Positions 44,899-53,444 of a stretch of 64,000 nucleotides of DNA are shown in pieces. The notes under the pieces were generated by a model. That model was not told the origin of the DNA. It did no database searches and saw only the letters and a program-made list of their open reading frames with translations. The position numbers and the translations under genes were made by a program. Position 1 is the first letter of the stretch. Each line of letters starts with the position of its first letter. Origin of the DNA: Oricola indica (GTDB lineage Bacteria; Pseudomonadota; Alphaproteobacteria; Rhizobiales; Rhizobiaceae); contig NZ_JAINFJ010000001.1 in NCBI RefSeq assembly GCF_019966595.1, forward strand, positions 868,001 through 932,000, written 5' to 3'.

Positions 44899-46434
44899 AT
44901 GGAAAAAACGGAACACGACAAGGCGGGAGGCGTGGCGGTCGACGCTTCATCTCAACTGGCGCGCATCGAGGCGTGCCGCGACCTGCTCTACCAGCGCAAG
45001 CAGGAGATCGAGGCCGACTGCGCGGCGATCCTCGCCGACTGGGCGCCGGAAATCGGGCGCGAGTCCTTTCGCGCGGCTGCGGAAAACCTCGCTTTCTATC
45101 TCGCCGCCCGACAACGCGACCTCGTCGAGCTCCAGGCCGATTTGTCCGCCCTCGGGCTCTCTTCGCTCGGACGCTCCGAATCCCATCCCCGGCAGACGCT
45201 CGCCTCCGTCGCCGCCACGCTCGACGGCTTGACGGGACGACCCGCGCAATGGCCCACGCCGGAGGAACTGTCCGCCGGACTGGACCACATCACCCGCGAC
45301 CAGAACCTGTTTTTCGGTGACTACCCCGGCGGACGCCACACCCGCATCATGGTGACGGTGCCCGAAGAGGGAGCCGACGACCCGGGCCTTGTCACCGAGC
45401 TGATCGAGGCCGGCGCGAGCTGCTTTCGCATCAATTGCGCCCATGACGGCCCGCGCGAATGGGGGCGGATGATCGCCAATATCCGTGAAACCGCGCAAAA
45501 GGCCGGACGAACCTGCCCGGTGATCATGGATATTGCGGGCCCGAAATGCCGGATCGAGACAATCGACATGGCAGGGCGCAAGCGTGTCTTCCGTGGCGAC
45601 CGTTTTCACCTGCTGACCGCACCCGCCACATCGCACAACGATCTGCCCGCAATCACGATCAGTTTTCCGAACATCGTTTCGCGCATCCAGCCCGGCACGC
45701 TGATCTGGATCGACGACGGCAAGATCGGCGCGAAGGTCATTGAAACCGTCGACGACGGCGTCCTGCTCGAAGTGACCGTCGCACGCGACAAGGGCGAAAA
45801 GCTGAAACTGGAAAAAGGCGTGAACTTTCCGAGCCTCGATCTCGATCTTCCGCTGCTTTCGAAAAAGGATATCGGCGATATCGCGTTTGTGGCCGACCAT
45901 GCCGATGTGGTCGGCTGTTCCTTCGTCCAGCGCCCGGAGGACATCCGCCTGCTCGTCGCGGAACTGAACAGGCATCGCGGCAACCGCCCGCCGCAGCCGC
46001 TGCTTCTCAAGGTCGAGACGGGGCTGGCCGTGCGCAACCTGCCGCGGCTGATCGTGCAGGCCGGCGCCAGCCAGCCGGTCGCGGTGATGATCGCGCGCGG
46101 CGACCTTGCGATGGAAATCGGCACCGAACGCCTGTCGGAGGTCCAGGAGGAAATCCTCTGGCTGTGCGAAGCGGCGCACGTGCCCTCGGTCTGGGCGACG
46201 CAGGTGCTCGAGACGTTGATCAAGACCGGAGCCCCCTCGCGTGCCGAAGTCACGGACGCGGCGATGGGCCAGCGCGCCGAATGCGTGATGCTGAACAAGG
46301 GTCCCTATGCCGCCGAGACGATCCGTTTTCTCGCCGGCATCCTGCGCCGCATGGGCCGACACCAGTTCAAAAAGACCGCGCGGCTCTCGGCGCTGACCTC
46401 ATGGCATGGACCGCAGCCGCTGAACGACACATGA
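44899..46434 (+). CDS. atypical pyruvate kinase-like protein
   Basis: A 511-aa protein. The C-terminal 370 or so residues match the pyruvate kinase A and B domains: RIMVTVPEEGADDPGLVTEL in place of the usual TKIVCTIGP, FRINCAHD for the MR-NFSHG motif, the B domain IWIDDGKIGAKVIE, catalytic Lys region LLLKVETGLAVRN, MIARGDLAMEIGTERL and SRAEVTDAAMGQRAECVML. The allosteric C domain is missing: the protein ends soon after NKGPYAAE. In its place is an N-terminal helical extension of about 140 residues (LARIEACRDLLYQRKQEIEA, ENLAFYLAARQRDLVELQAD). Activity is plausible but not proven; a regulator-free or moonlighting enzyme is possible. Confidence 0.85.
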   Translation: MEKTEHDKAGGVAVDASSQLARIEACRDLLYQRKQEIEADCAAILADWAPEIGRESFRAAAENLAFYLAARQRDLVELQADLSALGLSSLGRSESHPRQTLASVAATLDGLTGRPAQWPTPEELSAGLDHITRDQNLFFGDYPGGRHTRIMVTVPEEGADDPGLVTELIEAGASCFRINCAHDGPREWGRMIANIRETAQKAGRTCPVIMDIAGPKCRIETIDMAGRKRVFRGDRFHLLTAPATSHNDLPAITISFPNIVSRIQPGTLIWIDDGKIGAKVIETVDDGVLLEVTVARDKGEKLKLEKGVNFPSLDLDLPLLSKKDIGDIAFVADHADVVGCSFVQRPEDIRLLVAELNRHRGNRPPQPLLLKVETGLAVRNLPRLIVQAGASQPVAVMIARGDLAMEIGTERLSEVQEEILWLCEAAHVPSVWATQVLETLIKTGAPSRAEVTDAAMGQRAECVMLNKGPYAAETIRFLAGILRRMGRHQFKKTARLSALTSWHGPQPLNDT

Positions 46435-46460
46435 AAAAGGGGCGCCCGAACAGGCGCCCC
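46434..46460 (-). terminator. intrinsic terminator of fhs
   Basis: Minus strand: GGGGCGCC-tgttcg-GGCGCCCC followed by five T residues. It starts 28 nt after the fhs stop at 46488. The plus-strand gene ends at the same place, but the tail on that strand is only TAAACG, so termination should be mainly for fhs. Confidence 0.85.
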
Positions 46461-46487
46461 TAAACGTAACTCCGATCCGAAACGCGA

Positions 46488-48167
46488 TCAGAACAGGCCT
46501 TCGACATTGCCCTCGTCGTTGAGCCGGATCACCTCGGCGGCCGGTTTGCGCGGCAGGCCGGGCATGGTCATGATCTCACCGCAGATCGCGACAATGAAGC
46601 CGGCGCCCGCCGACAGCCGCACCTCGCGCACCGGCACGGAATGTCCGGTCGGCGCGCCGCGCAGGTTCGGGTCGGTCGAGAACGAGTATTGCGTCTTGGC
46701 CATGCAGACGGGCAGATGGCCATAGCCCTCGGCTTCCCATGTCTTCAGCTGGTCGCGCACCTTCTTGTCCGCGATGACCTGATCGGCATGGTAGATACGC
46801 TTGGCGACGGTCTCGATCTTCTGGAACAAGCCCATCTCGTCGGGATAGAGCGGCGAGAAGTTCGCCGCGCCGCTTTCGGCGAGCGACACGACCTTGTTCG
46901 CCAGTTCCTCGATGCCTTCGGATCCCTTCGCCCAGTGCTTGCACAGGATCGCTTCCGCGCCCTGCTGGGCAACGTAATCCTTCACCGCCTGGATTTCCGC
47001 TTCGGTGTCGGAGACGAAATGGTTGATCGCGACGACGACGGGAACGCCGAAGCCCTTGGTGTTGGCGATGTGGCGACCGAGATTGGGGCAACCTTTCTGG
47101 ACAGCCTCGACATTCTCCTCGCCGAGATCGGCCTTCGCGACGCCGCCGTTCATCTTCATCGCGCGCACCGTCGCGACGATCACGGCGGCTGCCGGTTTCA
47201 GGCCGGCCTTGCGGCACTTGATGTCGAAGAACTTCTCGGCACCGAGATCTGCGCCGAAGCCGGCTTCGGTCACCACGTAATCGGCCAGTTTCAGCGCCGT
47301 CGTGGTCGCGATCACCGAGTTACAGCCATGCGCGATATTCGCGAAGGGGCCGCCATGGACGAAGGCCGGATTGTTTTCCAGCGTCTGCACGAGGTTCGGC
47401 TGCATCGCGTCCTTCAGCAGCACGGTCATCGCGCCGTCGGCCCCGATGTCCCGGCAATAGATCGGCGTGCGGTCGCGGCGATAGGCGACGACGATATCGC
47501 CGAGACGCTTCTGCAGGTCGGCCAGGTCCTTGGCGAGGCACAGGATCGCCATGACTTCCGAGGCGACCGTGATGTCGAACCCGGTCTGGCGCGGAAAGCC
47601 GTTGGCGACGCCGCCAAGCGAAACGACCGTATCGCGCAGAGCGCGGTCGTTCATGTCCATCACGCGGCGCCAGCTCACGCGGCGCTCGTCGATTGCCAGT
47701 TCGTTGCCCCAGTAGATGTGGTTGTCGATCATCGCCGACAGCAGGTTGTGGGCCGACGTGATGGCGTGGAAGTCACCCGTGAAGTGCAGGTTCATGTCCT
47801 CCATGGGCACGACCTGGGCGTAGCCGCCGCCGGCCGCGCCGCCCTTCATGCCGAAATTCGGACCGAGCGAGGCTTCGCGGATGCAGATCGCCGTCTTCTT
47901 GCCGATGCGGTTGAGGCCATCGCCAAGACCGACGGTGGTGGTCGTCTTGCCCTCGCCCGCGGGCGTCGGGTTGATGGCCGTAACGAGGATCAGCTTTCCG
48001 TCTTCGCGATCCTTCACGGAGGCGATGAAGTCGGCGGAGACCTTCGCCTTGTCATGGCCGTAGGGAAGCAGGTGTTCTGACGGGATGTCCAGCTTCGCCC
48101 CGATCTCCTGGATCGGTTTCTTGTCAGCGGCGCGGGCGATTTCGATGTCGGTCTTGAATTCGGCCAT
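46488..48167 (-). CDS. fhs: formate-tetrahydrofolate ligase
   Basis: A 559-aa ATP-dependent enzyme making 10-formyl-tetrahydrofolate from formate, linking C1 metabolism to purine and methionine pathways. The nucleotide-binding loop is [16 protein letters not shown] (66-81). [20 protein letters not shown] and [12 protein letters not shown] are conserved blocks; the C-terminal end [15 protein letters not shown] is intact. GGAGAG lies before the ATG. A perfect palindrome 47 to 60 bp upstream may bind a regulator. The enzyme is usual in bacteria handling formate or C1 units. Confidence 0.96.
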   Translation of the reverse strand: MAEFKTDIEIARAADKKPIQEIGAKLDIPSEHLLPYGHDKAKVSADFIASVKDREDGKLILVTAINPTPAGEGKTTTTVGLGDGLNRIGKKTAICIREASLGPNFGMKGGAAGGGYAQVVPMEDMNLHFTGDFHAITSAHNLLSAMIDNHIYWGNELAIDERRVSWRRVMDMNDRALRDTVVSLGGVANGFPRQTGFDITVASEVMAILCLAKDLADLQKRLGDIVVAYRRDRTPIYCRDIGADGAMTVLLKDAMQPNLVQTLENNPAFVHGGPFANIAHGCNSVIATTTALKLADYVVTEAGFGADLGAEKFFDIKCRKAGLKPAAAVIVATVRAMKMNGGVAKADLGEENVEAVQKGCPNLGRHIANTKGFGVPVVVAINHFVSDTEAEIQAVKDYVAQQGAEAILCKHWAKGSEGIEELANKVVSLAESGAANFSPLYPDEMGLFQKIETVAKRIYHADQVIADKKVRDQLKTWEAEGYGHLPVCMAKTQYSFSTDPNLRGAPTGHSVPVREVRLSAGAGFIVAICGEIMTMPGLPRKPAAEVIRLNDEGNVEGLF

Positions 48168-48213
48168 GGTGCTCTCCGATTGGTCCTCCCGGCAGGGGCA
48201 ACACTGCCGCAGC

Positions 48214-48227
48214 GCGTGTATACACGC
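48214..48227. promoter_or_regulatory. perfect 14-bp palindrome GCGTGTATACACGC upstream of fhs
   Basis: GCGTGTATACACGC is a perfect inverted repeat centred about 53 bp upstream of the fhs start. The TGTATACA core is like operators of GntR-type (FadR/VanR-type) regulators. The regulator is not in the window. Confidence 0.6.
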
Positions 48228-48314
48228 AGACGGGTAAGGCTACGCAATCGCAATTCAGCCGTTCATTGCGCGGTTTGCGACACGCGGCATGACGCAAGAC
48301 CACTGGCGGCTTTT

Positions 48315-51026
48315 TCAGCGCCTGTCGGGCACGCCGACCAGAATGAAAGGCGCCCAATAGGCCGGATGCGTCCAAGCCGGATTTTCCGGCGCATCGAGCA
48401 TCGAGAGAATGGCCTGGCGATGCGCCTCTGCGGCGCGCATTGGCGGCGCTTCGGCGCGCAACCTGAACAGGTCGGTCATCAGTTGCACGGCCGAGTGACT
48501 CTCCACCGGCCAATGACTGACCATCAGCGCACGCGCGCCGGCATAGAGGAAGGCCTGCGCAAGGCCGGACAATGGCTCCGCACCCGGTTTCGCGCCAAGC
48601 GCGGTGTTGCAGGCGGAAAGAACGACCCAATCCGCCGCGAGCCGCAATTGCGCAATCTCGGATGCGGTCAGAAATCCGTCCTCGCCCCCGCCCGCCGTCA
48701 GCGCCAGCGCCGGCTCCGCGAGCGGCGCGCGGTCGGTCCCGGCGATATCGCCCGCGACGAGCCCGTGGGTGGCGAAATAGAGGACGCGATAATCCTCCAG
48801 ATCCATTGCCTTGAGTGCCGCCTCGCTCGCATCGGCACCGAGCCGGATGCCGTCCGACGCGTCGAGGGCGGAAACAACGGCGGCCGCCTCGTCGGCGGTC
48901 TCCGGCAGCGGCCGCAGCGCACCACGCAGCGCGGATGGCGCCGTATTGCCGGTACCGGCGAAGACCGGATCGGCAAAGGCAAGCACCGGCAGCGCCGGTT
49001 GCCGCACACTGCCCAGGCCGGCCGTCCGCAGCGCGGACGTCGATGGCAGGACCGTGATCGCGAAACGCCGCACCAGCCATTCGGGCTGCGCAGTGTCGTC
49101 GGCGGGCATGGAAGCGACGAGAAGACCTGGCGGGATCGCCGTCACCGGTCCGCGCAGATCGAAATAGACATGGCTCTTGCCGGCGAGGTCCTGCTCGGCC
49201 GGGCCGAGCAACGTCCGATAGAGCCAGTGCGCGGCGTCTAAGGGAAAGGCCGCCGGGTCAACCTTGTCTTTCTGGCGCGAGCGAGCCGCTCGGACGTTGA
49301 GTTCCAGGTTCACCGATGAACGAATGGCTTCGACGGCAGCCGCGATATTCGAAGGGGGCGTGTCGATCGAGTACCAGAAGCCGGAATCCCGCGTGAGAAC
49401 CAGCGCCATGGGAATGCCGACCTGCGATCCGGTTTCCAGGATGACAAGCGCCTCATCCTCACCCAGCAGGGACTGGATTTCCGCCTTGGAAAGCGATGAA
49501 TTGCCAGTTACGGCGGCAAGCGAGGGATACTCCGCATCCATGCGCTGCCTGATCGCGTTCCGGCTTTCCTCCAGCTGCTTGAGGCGTTCCCGCAACGCTG
49601 TTTCGGCAAGACGATCGCGTTCATTCGCAGGCACCGACAGGGCGGCAGCCAGGGTCTTGCGGACGAGCGAAATCGCGGTCTCCGCATCCGAGACGTCTCG
49701 CAGCACAGACGCCGCCTCTCCGGTTCCCGCGGCAAGGCGGCGGTTGAGCAAAGCCTGCGCCCGCGCGGCGCCTTTCAAATGGGCGACCTGCAAATAGTCC
49801 AGCACACCTTCGCCGGCGCGCGCGCTGTCCCAGACGCCGTCGCGCGCCGCAAGCGCCAGCGCGTAAAGATAGAAATCGCCGCGTGGAAGCGCATCGTTTT
49901 CAAGCGTCCGCCCGAATACGTCCAGCGATTCCTCCAGCCTGCCGGTTTTTGCGAGGAACATACCGAGAAGGTCCCGTGCCTCCAGCAAAAACCGCTCCTG
50001 CGGACTGCGATCGACGGCATAAATCGCCTCGACTTCGCGCAGCAACGCGATGCCCCTCTCGGCGCGAACCGGATCTCCTCCATTGCCGAAATCGGCAAGC
50101 GCCATGAATTTCGCAAAATCGGCCCAATGCGAACTGTCCCGCCCATAGACGTCCTCGATACGGGACAGATACGGAGCGACGAGGTCTTCGAGCAGGTCGA
50201 GGCGTTCCAGGTACCAAAGCGCTCGTGCCTTCGTCGCCACCGCCGTGAGGACGTCGGGCGCCATATCCGGATGCTTCAACACGCTATAAAGATCGAGATA
50301 GACGGCGATCGCGTCATTCAGTGGGCCGAGCGCCTCTTCGGGTTTTCCCGAATCGTTCAGGAGAACGCCAAATTCGCTGAGCGCCGTCGCATGGATCTGC
50401 CGCTGCCAATTGCCGGGCGACCGGGCCGTCGCCTCTATAATCCGCGTGAAGTGGGTCCGCGATGTCTCGAACTGCCCTAGGAATTGCGCAGCCCGCGCCA
50501 TTTGAAGCCGGATGGCCAGCGCTGCGAAATGGTCCATGCCGAACCTTTTCTCGGCCTCCACCAGCATGTCGGCGCCGAGCGACTGTGCCTCTTCCGCATG
50601 TCCGGACTGAACCGTCGCCTGAACGAGCAGGTTGAAGATCCGCCAAAGCAGGAGGTCGTCGGGATCAAGCTGCCGGTTGGCACGCGGCGCAATGCTCCGC
50701 GCCATTTGAAGTGCCTCTTCGAACCGGCTCTGGCGGATCGTCGCATCGGCAATCAGCCATTCGACTTCCAGCGCCTGCGCGGAATCGCGCCCGAAGCTCT
50801 CCACGACCATCGTATGGAGTTGCCGAGCCGTAAGCTCGACCTGGCGATGGTCGCCAAAACCGACCTGCATCGCGAGCAGCGAATCCGCGACTTCGCGAAA
50901 CTCGGCCTCGGTCAGGCGATCATCGGAACCAGCCGGCACGGCCGGCTCCTGCCCGAATGCCGGCGTACCCCAGAGGGCCAGCCCGGCAAAGAGCAAAAGC
51001 CACCGGGCGGCACGACCGAAACCCAC
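48315..51026 (-). CDS. exported TPR protein with C-terminal CHAT (caspase-like) protease domain
   Basis: A 903-aa protein starting at GTG 51026. The signal peptide is about 1-25 (WLLLFAGLALWGTPAFG-QE), so the protein is predicted periplasmic. Residues 40-440 are TPR-like helical repeats (for example RQSRFEEALQMARSIAPRAN, LGMFLAKTGRLEESLDVFGR). The C-terminal CHAT domain from about 530 shows VLILETG-like blocks, the His region RVLYFATHGLVAG (His754) and the Cys region DWVVLSACNTALG (Cys806), the caspase-type His/Cys dyad; SHWPVESHSAVQLM and HPAYWAPFILVG are further CHAT features. Last gene of a seven-gene unit, 6 nt after the DUF2333-like gene. An export signal is unexpected for the CHAT proteases known to act inside the cell, and the target is unknown. 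Confidence 0.9.
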   Translation of the reverse strand: MGFGRAARWLLLFAGLALWGTPAFGQEPAVPAGSDDRLTEAEFREVADSLLAMQVGFGDHRQVELTARQLHTMVVESFGRDSAQALEVEWLIADATIRQSRFEEALQMARSIAPRANRQLDPDDLLLWRIFNLLVQATVQSGHAEEAQSLGADMLVEAEKRFGMDHFAALAIRLQMARAAQFLGQFETSRTHFTRIIEATARSPGNWQRQIHATALSEFGVLLNDSGKPEEALGPLNDAIAVYLDLYSVLKHPDMAPDVLTAVATKARALWYLERLDLLEDLVAPYLSRIEDVYGRDSSHWADFAKFMALADFGNGGDPVRAERGIALLREVEAIYAVDRSPQERFLLEARDLLGMFLAKTGRLEESLDVFGRTLENDALPRGDFYLYALALAARDGVWDSARAGEGVLDYLQVAHLKGAARAQALLNRRLAAGTGEAASVLRDVSDAETAISLVRKTLAAALSVPANERDRLAETALRERLKQLEESRNAIRQRMDAEYPSLAAVTGNSSLSKAEIQSLLGEDEALVILETGSQVGIPMALVLTRDSGFWYSIDTPPSNIAAAVEAIRSSVNLELNVRAARSRQKDKVDPAAFPLDAAHWLYRTLLGPAEQDLAGKSHVYFDLRGPVTAIPPGLLVASMPADDTAQPEWLVRRFAITVLPSTSALRTAGLGSVRQPALPVLAFADPVFAGTGNTAPSALRGALRPLPETADEAAAVVSALDASDGIRLGADASEAALKAMDLEDYRVLYFATHGLVAGDIAGTDRAPLAEPALALTAGGGEDGFLTASEIAQLRLAADWVVLSACNTALGAKPGAEPLSGLAQAFLYAGARALMVSHWPVESHSAVQLMTDLFRLRAEAPPMRAAEAHRQAILSMLDAPENPAWTHPAYWAPFILVGVPDRR

Positions 51027-51032
51027 CCGACC

Positions 51033-52145
51033 CTACCGGTCGAGAATGTCGCGCATCTCGACCAGGTTGGAGCGCACGCGCAACAGGTAGAAGCCCATCG
51101 TCGCCAGATGCGACGGCATGATCCAGCTCGATTCATTGCCGTTCGAGATGATGAAGGGATGCATGTCGAGCGAGGCGTGCAACTGGTCCTCGGTGCGATC
51201 CCAGACAGCGCTCAAACGGCGGTCGTCATAGACGCCCCTGAAATCGGCCTGGGTGGCCTCCAGGACCCCGTAATAGGCATAAAGCTGCCCGTAAGTGAAC
51301 CAGAACCGGTCGTCGGCGCGCGGGTCGAACCAGCCGAGATTGCTCGCCTCCATTTGCTGGCGCAGGATATCCGAAGTCGAACCGATATCGCCGGTGATCC
51401 GGTCGAGAAACTGCATCAGATTGTCGGTGCGTCCGTCGAACTGGCCTTCGCAATTCGAAAGTTCGGTGTTGAACCCGTCGAGCGCCCGCATCGCTTCGCG
51501 CTGACGTTCCGCTGTCGTCGGCTGCACGAAGGGCGGTGTGAAGGTCAGCCACCAGGCGTCGTCGATATAGGCCATCGCCTGGCGGGCATCCTGCAGGTTC
51601 TGGTTGATCTGCGACGTACCGCGAACGCGGCCCAGGCGGTCGACAAGTTCGACGGTCGTGCGCCGGACGACCTGGTTCACGCCCAACTGGAACGCAGCCT
51701 TGTTGTCGAGGAACGGCGTGTTCTTCCACTCGATGCCGAAGAGTCCCGCCTTCGACAACGGATGCTGCGGCACCCAGTAATTCTCGTTGACGTTGAAGTC
51801 GATCAGGTCGCGCGTCACCTGGACGATCGCCGAAGGCGCGCATTGCGTCGACGAGCCTTCGGGCATCGGCTCGCCCGGCGTCACGGTCGCATTGGCGAGA
51901 TCGTACCGGGCGACATAGTCCGGATTCCAGTTCACCCAGCGCTCGGCAATCCAGATGAAGTGTCCATAACCGACCACGATGGCGATCAGGATCAGGAAAA
52001 CCGGGATCTTCACGAACCAGCCGCGCCCGCGCAGCCAGTTCCTGAACGCGATGAAGGGCCATAGCAGCCACGCCACGAAATGCCCGATCCCGCGACCGAT
52101 CATTTCGAAAAGGCGGGTGAAAAAGGCGATGATCGGATCGAGCAT
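51033..52145 (-). CDS. DUF2333-type membrane-anchored protein
   Basis: A 370-aa protein with one N-terminal membrane helix (IPVFLILIAIVVGYGHFIWI, about residues 47-66) preceded by an amphipathic, basic region, so the bulk faces the periplasm. Conserved-looking blocks include NENYWVPQHPLSKAGLFG and WIMPSHLATMGFYLLRVRSN. The family has no assigned function. It is sixth of seven genes, with an 18-nt gap before and 6 nt after. Its topology places it next to the exported CHAT protein. Confidence 0.84.
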   Translation of the reverse strand: MLDPIIAFFTRLFEMIGRGIGHFVAWLLWPFIAFRNWLRGRGWFVKIPVFLILIAIVVGYGHFIWIAERWVNWNPDYVARYDLANATVTPGEPMPEGSSTQCAPSAIVQVTRDLIDFNVNENYWVPQHPLSKAGLFGIEWKNTPFLDNKAAFQLGVNQVVRRTTVELVDRLGRVRGTSQINQNLQDARQAMAYIDDAWWLTFTPPFVQPTTAERQREAMRALDGFNTELSNCEGQFDGRTDNLMQFLDRITGDIGSTSDILRQQMEASNLGWFDPRADDRFWFTYGQLYAYYGVLEATQADFRGVYDDRRLSAVWDRTEDQLHASLDMHPFIISNGNESSWIMPSHLATMGFYLLRVRSNLVEMRDILDR

Positions 52146-52163
52146 GGCTACCCCTCAGGAAGG

Positions 52164-53444
52164 TCAGAGACCGTAGAGCCGCTTCCTGAAAGCGGCCTTG
52201 TCGGTCAAATAGGTGTTCTTCAGGGTCTCCACAACGTGCTGGCGGAAAGCGTCGTCATAGCCCGTGTAGTCAGCGTAGAAGCCCTGCTTGTTGAAAACAT
52301 AACGCGAAACGAAATCGTCGGGGACGAATTCTGTGATCAGCCGGTTCACCAGCCAGGCGTCCTTGTGCTCCGGACGTGCCCGCGCCAGCAAAAAGCGGAA
52401 CCGATCGGGAATGCGCCCGATATCGACCCGGCCCGTCTGGGCGATCTCGCGCTTGATCGCGTTGAGGAACGGATAGGTCCCCTCCTCATTGATCAGTCCG
52501 GCATTGCGATGCATCCAGGTCTGAAGCCAGACTGCGTCCATTCCGGAGTAGTCCGCGTCGGGATCGGATTTCCGCAACAGCGCCCGGATCGCCATCTCGG
52601 CACGGTGTTCGAGCAGGCCCGAGGTCTCCAGCCACGAGGCGCGCGGCGGGTCGAGACGCCCGGTCTCGGCGAGAAACCGGAAGATGCGCGCCTGATCGCG
52701 GATCGACAGATAGCTGACCTGCCACGGCCGCGATCGCCGGAAACCGGGCGCGTCGGGATCGCAGATCACCGTGGTCATCTTCTCGTCGTTGAAGATGTAG
52801 CAACCGCCGAAATGGCTGGTCCAGAACGCGTCGTGGCGGAACACGACCTGGTCGGGCACCAGCCTGTTCTCGCGGATATCGCCGGCAACCTTGGCAAGAT
52901 CGACCATGCGCTCCAGCATGGCGTCGTCGCGCCAGGCCTCCGGCTCGGTCTTCAGACGGTCGACCAGCGACCGCAGGGTCGCGGCCTTGCCGAGCACGTC
53001 GTCGGCCGACAGCACCTTGAATTCCACCTGCTCGATGGACAGCAGGTCCTCGACGTCCCGGACCGTGGACACGTTGTCCTCGATCTCGCCATAGATCACG
53101 TCCTTGATCGTCAGGGCCTGGATCGCGCGCGAGTTGGAATTGTAGAACTCGTAGACGAGCGCTTCGGTATTCGAAAAACAGGTGTGAACCACCGGCAGGG
53201 TCGACTGCGCCGGCGTGAGGATGATGAAGCGGCGATTGACGCCGTTCGGGTCGAGATAGTTCGGATCATCGAGTTCATCGGCGATCTGCGGCGAGAAGCC
53301 GGTCTTGTCGATGTCGAACCGCTCCAGCACCGTTGCCGGCAGACCGAACGCCTTCAGCGCCTTGTTGTAGCGCTCGACCAGATGCGGCTGCGTCACCGTC
53401 AGCAGCCGCCCGTAGATCAGTTCGTTGTCGTAAAGGCGTTTCAT
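52164..53444 (-). CDS. DUF6638-like protein
   Basis: A 426-aa soluble protein starting at ATG 53444, which overlaps the AAA gene's stop (ATGA); upstream in-frame extension to 53696 is only a shadow of that gene. It begins MKRLYDNELIYGRLLTVTQP and includes FRHDAFWTSHFGGCYIFNDE, FRRSRPWQVSYLSIRDQARI and the C-terminal WLVNRLITEFVPDDFVSRYV. There is no signal peptide or membrane helix. Function unknown. Coupling to the AAA ATPase suggests a direct partner, possibly substrate or adaptor. Confidence 0.82.
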   Translation of the reverse strand: MKRLYDNELIYGRLLTVTQPHLVERYNKALKAFGLPATVLERFDIDKTGFSPQIADELDDPNYLDPNGVNRRFIILTPAQSTLPVVHTCFSNTEALVYEFYNSNSRAIQALTIKDVIYGEIEDNVSTVRDVEDLLSIEQVEFKVLSADDVLGKAATLRSLVDRLKTEPEAWRDDAMLERMVDLAKVAGDIRENRLVPDQVVFRHDAFWTSHFGGCYIFNDEKMTTVICDPDAPGFRRSRPWQVSYLSIRDQARIFRFLAETGRLDPPRASWLETSGLLEHRAEMAIRALLRKSDPDADYSGMDAVWLQTWMHRNAGLINEEGTYPFLNAIKREIAQTGRVDIGRIPDRFRFLLARARPEHKDAWLVNRLITEFVPDDFVSRYVFNKQGFYADYTGYDDAFRQHVVETLKNTYLTDKAAFRKRLYGL

